Shown here piece by piece: positions 45,698 through 58,809 of a DNA stretch of 64,000 nucleotides. Position 1 is the first letter of the stretch, and each line of letters starts with the position of its first letter. Below the pieces are notes generated by a model, which saw nothing but the letters and a program-made list of their open reading frames with translations, searched no databases and had not been told where the DNA came from. The translations under genes were made by a program, and so were the position numbers. The stretch is from Mortierella sp. BCC40632 (lineage: Eukaryota; Mortierellomycota; Mortierellomycetes; Mortierellales; Mortierellaceae), in NCBI GenBank assembly GCA_011634665.1, contig WAEK01000008.1, forward strand, positions 1 to 64,000. Reading direction: 5' to 3'.

Positions 45698-48600
45698 TGC
45701 CAGGTCCGCTATCGTGTACCTCGTATTTGTTGTGTGTACGATACGCGTAGTACGAAAGATGCACGGACGTGGTACACCTGTTTTTTTCGATCAGATCTCT
45801 TTTGTACCATTTTGTACATCCCATATACATGGACCCTCAACATCCAAAAGTACTGTACAGTACCTTCTGAACAGAAACAAAAACAGTAAGCAAACAAAGG
45901 GGTAGAGAATGTGTGTGGAAGGGGGAAGGGGGACGCGTGTAGGGTTTGGTCGATCTCTTTTTTTTTTTCACTCAGCATCTCCTTCCTTCTTTCTCCTGCA
46001 AAAACCTCTTCCTTCTCCCCCTCTCTCTCTCTCTCTCTCTACACTCTATCTATATCTATCTCTCTTTCGACGCTTTTTATGCAAGGACATGATGAGATAT
46101 GTTGACTGTTTTGCTTTTTCTCCGCAGTGAACTCGGATCCTTCAACAACGCGTATGAGAATAGAGAGATCAAGATCATGCTCTAGGAATAACACTTCTCC
46201 TCTTCCCTTTTTCCGCTCTCAGTTCATGATGGAAGAAAGAAAGAAAAACAAAAGGAAAGGAAAATGACCAAACAAATGACCGAAAAAAGAAGATGGAAAG
46301 ATAAAAGAAAAAAATGGGTACTAGTGTGTGCCAGGAGGGAAAGAAGAGGCCAGGATTTGCTACATTCCTGATCGTTCCGTAATCCCAAGTCCCATATTGC
46401 CCGCGCTATCAACAGATCTAACTTCCTTGGTTCGGCTCCGGCTTTCCTATATGGTAGGGTGTCAAAAAAGACGGCAACAACAGAAAATTAAGACGAGTCC
46501 AAGATTCACTCAGCTTCAAGAACGAGAAACTATTACTCTACGACATCACTCTTGGTGTTGTCTCTCTCTCTCTCTCTCTCTCGCCCGGGTTGGTGTTTTT
46601 TCCCTCCCAATCGCTCTTTCGCCTAGTTAGAGTGACGGACCTTGTGCCAACAGACGGGCATTGGTGCTTTTGATCTCTATTTCTTTCTTTCTCTGCGTTA
46701 CTATTGCTCTGCTTTCCCCGGATACATTTTTCTTCTTTTTTTCTTATTGTTTTCTACACACACAACACATGGATTTATGGACTCGACCACGAGGAAGAGT
46801 GAGAAGCCACCTAGCTTCTTTTTGCCTACTCGCTCACACATGGACAAATCACTTTTAGATACCATCCCATACCGAGGTGACGGTCTCGAAAAAAAAAAAA
46901 AAAAAACAGAGCGCTCGTTTTTTGGGGACCTCTCGCCTCTCGTTTCTTCTCCTACGTATCATGGACGGGTCTGCCTTGATTACAGCATCAAAACTTTCAA
47001 TGCAAACTTTAGAGGGTATTTCTCCCTTTGGCATTTTCCGAAGAGGGGAGGAACCTGGTGGAACAAGTTCAAAGAGAGATGAATAAAGAAAGAAAGAGAG
47101 TTTTAAGGACTGACTCTCTCTTCCTCCTCGCCTGATAGGCTGTCGTAGAAAAAAAAACGGAAAGGAAAAAGAAAGAGAAAGACGATTCTATACCGGCCCC
47201 CATTCAGTCTCGATGAGTGACGACAACACTCCAAATAAAAATGAGAGCCATTTGACGGAGTAAAAAAAGTAATGGGTGATGGGGTAGGGAAGAGTACGAA
47301 TGAGCTAGAAAGGCAAGTGAAGAATGTGAGAATGTGAGAATGTGAGAACAAAAAGAACATCACACAAAAAAAAATGTGGTCGGTCTTTTCTTATTCGAGC
47401 GGAGTCGTGGGACAATGCAAGGCCCAACAAAGGAACGACACACATGTTGGTCTGCAGTTGTTCGTGTTCCGCTGGGATTAAAGGTCCATGTCCATGTGCT
47501 GAGAAGACACATCGGGTAGAGTCTAGTCCTCTCTCTCTCTTTCTTTCTCTCTTCTCTCTCTCCTCTTTTTTCTTATCCTCTATCCATGGAATAATGTCGG
47601 CTGTAGGCTTTTTCCTTTTTTTTCTCATATTTGGCAAAACAGGATAACATTCCCGCCAAAATGGGCCGAACCATACCATACCATGCACCAAAAGGCTATT
47701 CGGGCAGGCTATTCAGGCTGTAGTTGTGGTCCCCGTGTACAAACAAGATTCATGCAAGGGCAAAGCAAACAAAAAAAAATTATTCAAGACGTCTACAGTA
47801 CACGCCCTTTTCACTCCACTACATCTCACGAAATCTGATGTTTGTCCACGCAGACAGCCATTCAGGTTGCTGTTTCATGTATTCACAGTCGTGTGTGTTT
47901 GTGTTTGTGTGTGTGTGTGTGAGCCTTTCATCCACGGTCCACGAACCACGAAGCATCTCGGTGAGGTGAGAAGGTCCCTCCTCTTCTACCCTATAGGATT
48001 CCTGTGACTCTTCCGTCCACTCAAATGCAACGCTTCATCTTTGGTCCTTTGCTTACCTCACTTTTTCTCTCCCTCTTTCTCACTTTCTCTATCTGAAAAA
48101 GAAATTAATTGACAACGACTCGTTCCCTATTCATTTCTTTCTCAGTCACTGCTCTTTTTTACTCTCCTCTCTCGGCAACTTTCCTCGATTCTGCTTCGTC
48201 CAATCTGCCGTACCCGCATCGAATGACACCCTGTCCAAGAAAAAAAGAAAGAAAGAGCTATAGAACGAGTGGAAGGCGGACAATCATCAAACGGAGAGGG
48301 TAACAGGGAGACCACCGTTATGCAGCGGTCGTCATTGTTCAACCAGCTTTCGCCTCGTCCCTTCAGGCAGAAGGCCGTTCAGGGACGGACCAAAAGAGCA
48401 AAAAGGACGAAAGAGCGAGGTGCAATGGCTGTGTTTACACCAAAAGGAGAGCGGAAAAGAGAGAGGGAGAGAAAGGGTGACTCCTCCTTCACCCTCTCGC
48501 ATCAACTCCCGTCGAGCCCGCTGGTCAATAAGAAAAAATTTACATCTATTCGTCCCCTTCCCTTCATCGTCGGTCGCGTTCGGGGGGAAATCGGCTATCG

Positions 48601-49466
48601 GCGAGTCCACTGGCTACATCGGCACCAAATCTCCACAGAATCGGCAAAGCGGACTATTCTGTTTGTTCAAGCTGCATAATACAAGACAGCAGTAGACCAC
48701 ACACAAGAAAACTTCCTCTTTCTCCTCTTTTCGCTCGCACGTTTACCTTGACAATGTCGCTTCCCCCGCTCACTCGTCTTCTAGTTTTTTTTCGCGATTC
48801 CCCCTCCTAACAACCTGCATGCAGTCATCGGGCTCACGATGCCTTCCAATGGAGCAACCAGATCTCGGCACATTGGAGTGATAGGTGTCGGTGAAGCAGA
48901 GGACCGATGCGTCCCCGCTGGTGCTGACTTCATCAACAACACAGCGCGCCTGCATAAGCTCAAGCTCAGCAGTGCTCTCGACTCGACGGTTGACGACCGT
49001 GGATTTGAGAGGACAAGGATAAGAGTAGGAGTGAGGAGTGTGCGTGCCTTTTCTCCTATATCTTTTTTCTCTTCTTTCATTTTGTAAATTCATGGTCGAG
49101 CCCGTCTGGACTCTTAATGAACTCTATGCATTAACCTTACTTGGGGCTGGCCCCTGTGTCACTGACATATTTTTTTTAAACCGGAGCTTCAGTGGGCTAT
49201 TGAAAGGACGAAAAGAGGGGACCTCGCTCATTGTGCAGCCGCCCCGCGTTCATTTTTTTCTTTTTAATTATTCGGGGCTGAAAGTAAGAAGAAATAATAA
49301 TGAAACGCCATGAGCCGAATAAATGCAAGAACGCACGACGACAATGGCCACGATGACGGCCACCAGCAAACCACGTCCTACGGTCCCTCAGAGTGGGAGT
49401 AATAGTACTGGTCTTGGAGCTTACTTTCAGCGGACGCCTTCACGGTATGGGAACCTTCTCCCACGG

Positions 49467-49600
<134 letters not shown>

Positions 49601-50777
49601 TGTCTCCTGACCCGTCGGCTGCTCTCCCTTACAAGGGTGACGGTGTGTGATTCACCAGAAGGAGGCGGCCCCTGTGGCATAAGGTTCTGATGCTGTAAGC
49701 CGTTTCTCTCTCACTACCCTGGGACCCTTTCAAAAAAAAAAAAAAAAATGCTCACATACTCCTCTGTGGCTGGACCGCTCTCGTGTCTGCGTGGCACCTC
49801 ATGCTCCCATGCCTGAGTTCCTATGGTTCAAAGTTCTCTTACGCCCCGCCATCTTCTGACGGTCGGCTCACCGTCGTCCCAGAGGTACCCTGCGTCATGC
49901 AAGCCTAGCAATGGCCACTGTCCTAGGAGAAATCATCACCGATTCCATTTTTTGGTTTTTTGTTTTTCGTTTGTGTATAGACGACAACTGATCGCTTTCT
50001 AAAGCCATAGCTCCTGCACCATCTATCCCACACCACTATTTACATCTCCTTCAACTACCGTTTCCTCTCTTTTATTGAATAAGACGAGTTTTCAATTAGA
50101 TGTGGAGAGGCAAGTCTCGCCGTTTTGGAACTGCCATAAACTTTGTTCAGGGCTGCAGTGGTATCTTCTTCCCCTTTCCCGAACTGCCGGGCGCCCAGAC
50201 ACATCGAGTGTAGAGGAAGAGAGAGAAAATGAGAGAGTGTATGAGAGAGAGGAGATTGAGGACGAAAAAGATGGATGGATAGGAGGCTAGACATAGGCGG
50301 GTAGGAAAAGAAATGAGCGGAGGTTGGCTATCATAATCACTGGCTCGCCTACACATAACTCGCTAAAGGTTCCCCCCACCCCAGTGTCCCATTACCTAGG
50401 CTATTCCCTACTACCATTAATCGGTCTTTGCGCCAATCTCTCGGAGGAACCTGCTCAGACACGAGACATGAAAAACCGTTGATTATCGGTATCGACAGTC
50501 TCATCGCCTGCAAAGAAGACCGCTTTCGCCTCCCCGCAATGATCTGACTGAGGAAGCCCGCGTTGCCTTGACCCGAGACGCTTCTACCATCCGCTGATTG
50601 TCGGAACCTGATTTTTTTTTTTTTTTTTTGAACACCCAAAAATAAAAAAAAAAAAAGAGAGAGAGAGTGAGAGAGAGTGAGAGTGAGAGAGAGAGAATAG
50701 GATCCGCTGAAAATCTTTGAAATGAGGACTCAAGACGCACACACCCACGTCCATTTCGTTTCTTTTTCCATAAGCCC

Positions 50778-50782
<5 letters not shown>

Positions 50783-50822
<40 letters not shown>
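50783..50822. repeat. (CT)n microsatellite
   Basis: Twenty CT units, non-coding. Confidence 0.92.
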
Positions 50823-50824
<2 letters not shown>

Positions 50825-51092
50825 CGGGTTGTGTGAGGCGCCCAGCCTGATGTGAAAAAAGAAGAAAAGTAAAGAACGGAGAATTTGAGAAAGAAATGGG
50901 CTCAACGGCCCGGGTGCTTGTTTGTTCAAGCATATTCTTTTTTGCTATGACCCGCGGACACTTGTCTTCTTTTTTTCTTTGTCATCTTTAACGCAAAAAA
51001 AAAAGAAAAAAAGAAAGAAAGAAAATGAAAAAGGAGAATAGAAAACATGTTGCTCTTTCACTTGTTCGTTCGTTCGTTCGTTCGTTCTTTGA

Positions 51093-51128
<36 letters not shown>

Positions 51129-51495
51129 CTCAGCAACAAGAGACATGCCTCCGTTTCACTCGTCAACGTCTCCTCCGCCTCCTCTCCTCTACCCCCTCTT
51201 TTCTCTCCGAGGCCCCAGCCATTCCCAGGTTAGCCGTTTGTTCGCTGACCAAAATGATCCCCCCCCCCTTCCTCTTCCCCAGGCACAACCTAAAAAGTGA
51301 AAGAGAAAGAGAGAGAGAGAGAGAGAAAGAGCAAAGGGTGGGAAGAATAATGGCAAGCGGTGGCCTTAGCAAAGTTTGACTTTTTTCTGGTTTTCCTTTT
51401 TTTTTTATTATTATTATTATTATTACTATTATTATTTTGGACAGAGTCATCAAGACCTGGGGCGTCAAAGTCAACAAAAGAACTCAAAAAAAGAC

Positions 51496-51526
<31 letters not shown>

Positions 51527-53940
51527 CCATAGAAATGTAAAAAAGAGAGGAAGCGGGTTAATCCATGAAACGCCACGGACCCTATCGACATGTCGTCTTC
51601 CACTTTTTAAAATTCACATCCATGAACAACATTTCTCCGTTCAAAAACACCTCTCTTTTTTTTTTTTTTTGCCCGCAAATACAAAAAAAAAAAGTCCACT
51701 TTATTGTTCTCTATATCTATATCTATCTATCTTTTTTTTTTTTCGGTTGGCAAACCAGGTCCCGAGGAAGTATAGAGTCTAGGTTCTCATCTATCGCGTT
51801 TTTTTTTCCCTTTTTGTTTTGTCTTGTTTTGAACTATGCATAAGCTCATTCTTCCGGGGAGGAAAAGAGGGGCACCTCTTTCTTTCTTTTTTCCATGGTA
51901 TCCTACGGCTCCCTACTTGGACTTTTGATGGACTTTGAACAATGACGGTCTTTCCCTGTTAACAGCATTTCTTTTTTTAAAAAAAAAAAAAAAAAAAGGG
52001 CAAAAAAAGTCTAGACCATGTTGAACCCAGTTAGTCATTGACTTTCTCTCAAGAGATCTCGGATAGCTTTTACATCCCCCTTCCCCCTCTGCATCATCTT
52101 TTGCTGGAACCAAAAAGATAAAGGCACCTACACCAAAACCTCTTTAATCATCGCAAGACAATGACAAAAGAGTGCAGGGAGAAAGTAACCAGGCAAACAG
52201 AAAATGCAAAGTTCATTCCACTCTGTCTCGCCCAGGATAGCGTGTGTGTGTGTGTGTGAGGAGGTGATCCGCAGAAATCCTTGACCCAACACCCTTTACC
52301 CTCATTTTTTTAGACAAATCGTCGAATGCCACTTCTCCCTCTCTCTTTCTCACTTACTCACTCCTCTTTGTCCCCCTGTTTAACCCTCGTATCTTTCAGT
52401 CGATACTCTCAAGTCCAGCTTTTCCTCCCTCCAGGGAAACCTCCTCCACTAATTTGCCGAGGTTCTATGGAGTATGAAAAAATAATCATGCATCCTCTTT
52501 CCTCCTTTCCTCTATAGGTCCATAGAAGACCGACTATGTAGACAAGTTCCGACCTTTCTCTCGACCTTTCTTCCCTTCAGCCACGACTCCCCTCCTCCCT
52601 CTCCTCCACCCCTTAGTCAACAGACTCTTAGGGGGAGGGGGGAGTGGTGAGGAGGAACAACACCTATCCTTTGCTGGATCGTCCTTTCACTCTCTAAGAT
52701 GTACATCCTAACTGGTCCAATCGTTATTCGGATCGGCCAGGCTGAGAAGGCTGTTGAGTGGGCTTGTTGAGAGAAACGAGGAGACAGTGGTAGTGTTGAT
52801 GGTAGTGGTGGCGGCAGTAGAAGTGGTGGCGGTCCTCTCTCTCTCCCTCTCTCTCTCTCTCCCTCTCTCTCTCTCTCCTTCGTCCCATATTTCCCACTCA
52901 CTCTTCCCTCTCTCCTCCTCTTCTCCAGTTTCAAGTCACTCAAGAACGAATCCACCCGGAATCGTCTCCACCCCGACCGTACCAATTCAAAATTGAAAAA
53001 AAAAAAAAAAAAAAAAAAGGAGAGAGGGTCCACGGGACCTCGAGGGTGTCTCTTTGTTGTTGTTGCCTGTTGTTCGTTTGCTGTTGTTCGTTCGTTGAGA
53101 GGGAGAGGGGGAGGGGGAGGAAGAAGAGGGAGGCGACACAAGACTCTTGTTCGCTCGTTCGCCCCACTCAACTCTTGCACTGGTTTGTTATTGCTGCTAT
53201 CGTGTCTTTTTTTTGCTTGGTATTCACTCTTTCTTTTTCTCTCTCTTCTACCTCTACAACTAATAAAAAAAAAATGCTGGATTGGATTCACCAAAAAAAG
53301 AACACAAACGAAACGAACAACACGCATTTTTTTTACACACACAACACAGAACAACACATACACACACAGACAGGCAACAGAAAGAAGACACACAGACATT
53401 ATTTTTTTTTTACTCTAAAATCCCCCCTCTTCACTCGAAATTTATATTACAAAAACACACCCTCCGGTCTAACATATGCGTGTGTGTGTGTGTGTGTGTG
53501 TGTTTTTTGCGCTGATTTTCTTTTTCTTTTTCTTCTTCTTCACCATCAATGCCTTCTTTATTGTTTGGTGGTGCCTAGGGTTAGTTGGTTGGTTGGTTTG
53601 ACTCATCAAACTTCTCGGATCCCAAAACAAACAAAAAAAAAAAAAAGCGACTCATCCGCCCTTCCTTCTCATCTTAATAGAGCATGTGCAAAAGTGTAGC
53701 TCAAGACGATCAAAAGCGTGAGAAGAACAAGTCGTGAGAGTAACAAAAAAAAAAGAAAAAAAAAGCATGAAGAAGGAGAGGAGTCGTTTAACATTGTTGT
53801 GGTTGAGAAGAAGAAGTCTCTGCCCCACCTTGTTGAATCGCATGATTCATGGGCAAGGGGGCTCACCATTCTTATTACGATTATTATTATTAATATTATT
53901 AACGATACCTATCTCCTATAATACAAAAATCCCCTGCTCA

Positions 53941-56900
53941 TCATGGTTGTTTGTTGTTGCTGTTGCAAGCAATGATAGACGCAGCAATCATCAAAGACGG
54001 AGACCGGGTCGCATGAGCAATACCACCGGTAGTACTACGACTACTATTACCGCAACCACCGTTACCATCACCACCTCCTCCACCGCTAGTTGGGGCAGAC
54101 ACTGGCCAGGATTGGAATGTGGCCGCTAAATACTCTTGCAATTCAAATGAAGAATCCACGGCCATCTCCGTAGTCGCCATCGGTGATCCCAACGCCGTGG
54201 TCAGACATTGTGCAAACAACGCCGACGAGGCGTCAACAGTCGCCCTATCAGGAAGAATGTCCTCTGCTGCGGCGTTGGAGAGTGGAAGAGAATGGATGGG
54301 AGTAGCAATGGCCGTCGCTGCTGTTGTTGCTGCTGTTGTTACTGTTGTTGTCAAAGACGCCAAAACCGAGGGCGAGCTAGTAGACGCTAAGGAGGACGGC
54401 AAAGACGACGATCCCAAGCCTTGTTCGTGCCCGTGCCCTAGCGCGCCGCCCTGTGACGCCGTTTGATTCGATATCAATCTCATCGTCTTTCGCCCTCCAC
54501 CGTTCATCTCGGTCCAGCCCCCGATGACATGGCCACGAGGGTGGCCGATCTCACCAGTCGCAACCGTTGACGCTGCCCGAGTCGACGAAAGAGTCAAAGA
54601 GGAGGGAGAGGGAGAAGAAGAGGGAGCAATTGGCGCGTTGGCTGCTGACCTTGGCGCGGATTCGCCGCCGTAAACAATGGGCGAGACGGTCCTCGCCGTT
54701 GCGGTTGCTGCTGCTGCTACCGTCGTCGTCGCCGTTGTCGTCGCTGTCGTTGTCGTAGTGTTAGTGGTAGTCGAACACGGTACAGATCTCGATCCCATCG
54801 ACCCTCCTCTCCCTTTTCCTATTCCTCCGTCCTTTGGGATCGTATCTGCAGGACAGATACCTGACCCAGATTTCTCTCCGACCGCGCCTGATGTACCCAA
54901 TGCGGCTACCACCGAAGTTGTCGTCGTTGATGACAAAGGGTGTGAAAGCGAATTAGCTGCGGCCACCACTGCGGACGAGGACAGAGAAGCCAATTCTTGA
55001 ACACGCGCTAACGGGAGGACCACAGGCCGAGCTCTCTCGCCGGTCACGGTCGATAAAGTAGACGATGGAGAAGTCAAAGACAAGGTCGATACACTCGAAC
55101 CACCTTCCGACCGTCGTCGCTTCATCCTCTCCTCTGCCTCTGCCGCAGCCGCCACCAGGGCCTGTGACGAGGCCAACGCGCCATAGACAGGTCGACCAGG
55201 GGAAAGGGTTCGACTTAGCAAGGCTTCTTGAAAGATAAAATGATCTGGAGGCAAAAGACTAGCAGGTACCTCCGCAGGGTTGGGTCGACGCATCCCTCCA
55301 TTCCCATGGTGGTTAATATTCGTACTGCCGCTCGAGTTGTTACTTGAGCCCGAACCTGACCCTGTGCCTGTAGCACCGAGTCCGAGAGCTACTCTGGCGC
55401 TCAGACCAGGTCCCGTGTCTCCTCGAAGGACTCCATCTACAGTCACGGTTGCATCGGCCCTATTTCCTCCTCCGCCTTCTCCTCCCGTCTCCGTTCCCGC
55501 TGACGCAGATGAAGATGCTGCTCCTGTCGCTAATGCAGACGAGCCACCGCGGTTACTAGAATTGACACCGATTCCCATCGAGCCCGAACGAGCTGTCCTC
55601 TGAGGTGGCGAGAAGGGGACCCGATTGGATCGGTCCAGATATTGTGCATATTTCCATTGGCCACTCTCTTCGTGCCATGAATGCCCTTGCTGTTGCTGTT
55701 GCTGTTGCTGTGGTGATGACATGGGGTGCGTCACGTGGGGCGGATATGGCGGGTACGAGAAAGGTGAGTATGGGTGGGATCGTTGAAGTTGTGGATCGAG
55801 TCCATGGTACGAATGGCGTTGTTGAAGAGGTGGTGGGATTGCTCCCAGCCCTCCTGTTCGATGATGAAGAAGAAGGAGAGGGTGGTGGTGAGGATGCTGT
55901 TGTGATGAAGGAGGTGGTGGTGGTGGAGGAGGAGTAGGAGGATACATTGAAGCCATATAGGCTGAATATCCACTCAACGCTCCAGACGTCGATGTCATAG
56001 ACCCCCCTTCTCGTTTGGTCTTGTTGATCATCACTGGGTTAGCCGAGGGTCGTTTCTTGCGGGCATAAGGTGATTGATTCGACATTGGAGCAGTGTTTGG
56101 TGCTGGGAGAGTCGAAGACGGCGTAGCCATGCCTCCCTTTGCCATTGGGCTATCAGTAGAGTCAGAATTAAGCATGTTGTTGCTCCTGTATGCAGGATGG
56201 AGACCAGAACCAGGACCGGAACCAGGACCAGAGCTAGGCGAAGAAAGATTCAAGAAATCAAGAACGCCACCATGCATGGGACCTCCTGTACCAAAGGACG
56301 ATCCCGTAGCAACGTAGGGCTGACCAGGAGGCACGTCATTCGCAGTCGCGTTCGAATAGAGACTAGTTGCGGGGTTTGCAAATGTTGACTGCGTAGAGGT
56401 TGGACGCGTGGTCCGAGAAGTCCCGGAGGCAGTGGTAGTTGAGTAACCAGCGTGGGTCGTGGTTGTAGATTCAGGCGTGGCTACCACAGCCATCGCTGCT
56501 CCTGCGCCACCATTCAAGGATCCTGCCTCCATAGCTGGCCTCCAGTCTGGCAACGAGTACCGTCGATGGTTGACTCCATTCAGGTCAGGCCTCGACAGGG
56601 CCGTTGTAGTCCCCATTTGGACGAGATCAACCCCGTTCCCAGACAAGAGCCGATCATCCTGAAGCGATCGTTTCCGCGACAATGTTGGTGGAATTAGGTC
56701 CATCCCTTGCGGAGAGGAAGAAGACATGAGCGAAGTTGCCATAGGTAGCTTGGTCGAGGAAGGTGTGGGCACGAGTGATTGGGGTCGCGGAAGGGAATAA
56801 AATCCTGGGTGGACAAAGGCTTTCTTTTCGTTCGGCTTTTGGATGACCGTTGTCGCTGCTGTCGCTGCTGTCACTGGAAAAACCGTTGAGGTGTGCTGAT

Positions 56901-57978
56901 GATGAACAGATGTAGCTAGTGGTGTTGTAACCGGACGATGTGTCATCGCTGTGGATGTCCTGCTGGAATGAGGGGCCTGAGTAGGGACGGGGCCTACGTT
57001 AGACACCAATGTCTTTGACAGGTGCTCCTTGGTCGATAAAAGATCCTGCTGGACTTGACCACTGCTGCCGATACTACCCCTAGTCTCATTCAAGGTCCAT
57101 TCATGAAGACCTGAGATCTCATTGGGTTCTTGGTCAATCCCGCTCAGAAGACTGTCGTCCAGCCAGGTCATCTCTACGTCTGTCAGAAACAAGTTGGATG
57201 CCTGGGGGTCGAGCTCGCTCTCTTCTTCGGCAGAAAGGTCAAGTAGCGTTTGAAGATGCACAAATTCAAACAATGATGCCGAATCTCCACCCCCATGATC
57301 GCCATCATTATCATGGTCCTGATCCATAGTCTCGAGAAGATTACTCGTTGCTCTGGTCATCACTGTGGGAAACCTGTATTGTTCCGCTCCACCCTTGATA
57401 GTTGTGGTGGCGGTAGTATGTGAGCAGGTATTGGGTTGTATAGACTGGCTCTCTTGGTCAACAACATCATCGACAAAACTTCCTTTTGGTTCAAGCCATT
57501 GAAAACAATCGAGTCGTCGATCCTGTGTTGACTGTAGATGAGATAGTAGTAAGGATGCTGTCTGATCTTTCTCGTTCGAGTTCAGAGTCAAGGCCAGAGG
57601 CGCTATTGTTGGGTTGGTGGTTGGTTGCTGTCCTAGGTTCAGGTTCAGGGCCAGGGCCTTTTTGTCCTGTGCCTGGAGTGGGAGAGTAAGCAAAGGGGAA
57701 GGGGAAGGGATCAAGAACCCCTGTGAAGGAGATGGTAACGACAAGGACGACGTGGACGACGTGGACGATGAGGAAGGAGAGGAAGGTGTGGAAGCGGGCA
57801 AGGATGACGAAGAAGCATCAGAAGTGGTCGGCGACGACGACGAAGCCACTGATTGACAGGTCGGTGACAATGAAGTTGACTCTGATGAAGACTGTCCCAG
57901 TGCATCGTATTGCAGCGCAGACAGATACGAGATCACCTGGCACGACAGGTCCGGGTAGGATGCCGATGAGATTGCCAT
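53941..57978 (-). CDS. Large Ser/Thr/Pro-rich low-complexity protein, unknown
   Basis: This is an uninterrupted frame of 1345 codons. I place the start at 57978 (MAISSASYPDLSCQVISYL): the frame stays open 115 codons further, but that stretch is a poly-Phe/Ser and Arg/Lys translation of pyrimidine leader. No known domain is visible. Features include Ser/Thr-rich segments throughout, a likely nuclear signal (ARKKRPSANPVMINKTKR), a Pro/His-rich block (PPTPPPPPPPPSSQQHPHHH), a Gln run of eight, Gly/Ser-rich linkers and an ordered-looking C-terminus (ALFAQCLTTALGSPM, SSFELQEYLAATFQSW). The N-terminal and C-terminal helices are the best candidates for function. Composition suits a transcription co-regulator or other nuclear intrinsically disordered protein, but that is inference. 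It lies downstream of HMGR on the same strand. Confidence 0.72.
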   Translation of the reverse strand: MAISSASYPDLSCQVISYLSALQYDALGQSSSESTSLSPTCQSVASSSSPTTSDASSSSLPASTPSSPSSSSTSSTSSLSLPSPSQGFLIPSPSPLLTLPLQAQDKKALALNLNLGQQPTTNPTIAPLALTLNSNEKDQTASLLLSHLQSTQDRRLDCFQWLEPKGSFVDDVVDQESQSIQPNTCSHTTATTTIKGGAEQYRFPTVMTRATSNLLETMDQDHDNDGDHGGGDSASLFEFVHLQTLLDLSAEEESELDPQASNLFLTDVEMTWLDDSLLSGIDQEPNEISGLHEWTLNETRGSIGSSGQVQQDLLSTKEHLSKTLVSNVGPVPTQAPHSSRTSTAMTHRPVTTPLATSVHHQHTSTVFPVTAATAATTVIQKPNEKKAFVHPGFYSLPRPQSLVPTPSSTKLPMATSLMSSSSPQGMDLIPPTLSRKRSLQDDRLLSGNGVDLVQMGTTTALSRPDLNGVNHRRYSLPDWRPAMEAGSLNGGAGAAMAVVATPESTTTTHAGYSTTTASGTSRTTRPTSTQSTFANPATSLYSNATANDVPPGQPYVATGSSFGTGGPMHGGVLDFLNLSSPSSGPGSGPGSGLHPAYRSNNMLNSDSTDSPMAKGGMATPSSTLPAPNTAPMSNQSPYARKKRPSANPVMINKTKREGGSMTSTSGALSGYSAYMASMYPPTPPPPPPPPSSQQHPHHHPLLLLHHRTGGLGAIPPPLQQRHSYHGLDPQLQRSHPYSPFSYPPYPPHVTHPMSSPQQQQQQQQGHSWHEESGQWKYAQYLDRSNRVPFSPPQRTARSGSMGIGVNSSNRGGSSALATGAASSSASAGTETGGEGGGGNRADATVTVDGVLRGDTGPGLSARVALGLGATGTGSGSGSSNNSSGSTNINHHGNGGMRRPNPAEVPASLLPPDHFIFQEALLSRTLSPGRPVYGALASSQALVAAAAEAEERMKRRRSEGGSSVSTLSLTSPSSTLSTVTGERARPVVLPLARVQELASLSSSAVVAAANSLSHPLSSTTTTSVVAALGTSGAVGEKSGSGICPADTIPKDGGIGKGRGGSMGSRSVPCSTTTNTTTTTATTTATTTVAAAATATARTVSPIVYGGESAPRSAANAPIAPSSSPSPSSLTLSSTRAASTVATGEIGHPRGHVIGGWTEMNGGGRKTMRLISNQTASQGGALGHGHEQGLGSSSLPSSLASTSSPSVLASLTTTVTTAATTAATAIATPIHSLPLSNAAAEDILPDRATVDASSALFAQCLTTALGSPMATTEMAVDSSFELQEYLAATFQSWPVSAPTSGGGGGDGNGGCGNSSRSTTGGIAHATRSPSLMIAASIIACNSNNKQP

Positions 57979-58760
57979 GCCCTTTTTTCTTTTTCTTTTT
58001 CTTTTTCGTTCGAGCCGGGAAGTTGGTGGACAAAGGAAGAAGAAGAAGAAGAAGAAGAAAGGAATGGAAAAAGAAAGAAGTAGGAGACTAAGAGAAGGGA
58101 GACAGGAGAGAACAAAGAAAGAAATAAATAAAGAGAGGTGGGTGAGGAGCAACTCACTGAAGGATAATGGCAAGTCGGAAAGGGGAAAAGAGAGACAAAG
58201 AAACGGAGCATCAGCCTCAATTGACCATTTTTGCGTCGGATAGTTGGGCGGGACCAACTTGTTGTTGTTAACGGTCTCGTTTGCTCGCTCACCCATCGTG
58301 CACAAACACACGCGCGCGCACAAACGACCAAAGGGGAGTGGACAAAAGTGGACAGTTCAAGAATTTCGAAAGCAACGCCCTCGATCTCGCCTAGCGCGGG
58401 TTGCGCTTGGGGCAAAGGCTGTGTACACTTTGGTTGTACTCCCCTTTCTCTCTTCCTCTCTCTCTCTACCTCTCTACTTCTCTCTCTCTCTCTATCCACA
58501 AGCACAGATCGGAATCCTGCCCCTTTCTCAATCCCAATCAGCTGCGGTCGTGCACGGCTTGCTCTCGTGCCCGTTGACTTTGATATGTTACAACGTTTAC
58601 TGTTCCATTTTCATGGGCGAAGGGAGGGGAGGGAAAGGGCCTACATATGTCGATGGGGGACGGTGCAATGTGAATGGATGCGTTCATGTAATAGTATGAG
58701 TGTGAGTGTGTGAAAGAGTGGAGATGGTGTGAAGGAAGAAAGAGAGCAAAAGCCGAGGAC
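57979..58760. other. Promoter/leader region of the large low-complexity gene
   Basis: Pyrimidine-rich on the minus strand near the start, with (GAA)n at 58037-58058, then mixed sequence. No TATA box is obvious. Frames here (for example 58231-58713) have no support. Confidence 0.45.
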
Positions 58761-58809
58761 TACGCTTTAGCTCAGTGTCTAGGGCATTTGACTGTAATAA
58801 AAAAAAAAA
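58761..58809 (+). pseudogene. tRNA 5'-half remnant (Tyr-like, GTA anticodon) followed by A-rich tract
   Basis: Bases 58768-58798 fit a tRNA 5' half: TA at positions 8-9, D-stem GCTC (58770-58773) pairing with GGGC (58782-58785), an 8-base D-loop AGTGTCTA, then the 5' anticodon strand TTTGA and a CTGTAAT loop (58792-58798), which places GTA as anticodon. The 3' anticodon strand, T-arm and B box are absent; instead 11 A and AAAAAG repeats follow. It is not an intron-containing tRNA-Tyr gene, since no 3' half appears in the next ~100 bases. It lies in the 3' flank of HMGR, antisense. Confidence 0.45.

Noticed and set aside
57979..58323. 115-codon N-terminal extension of the large low-complexity protein
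   Set aside because: Composition switches to poly-Phe/Leu and Arg/Lys from pyrimidine tracts; the ATG at 57978 starts normal composition.
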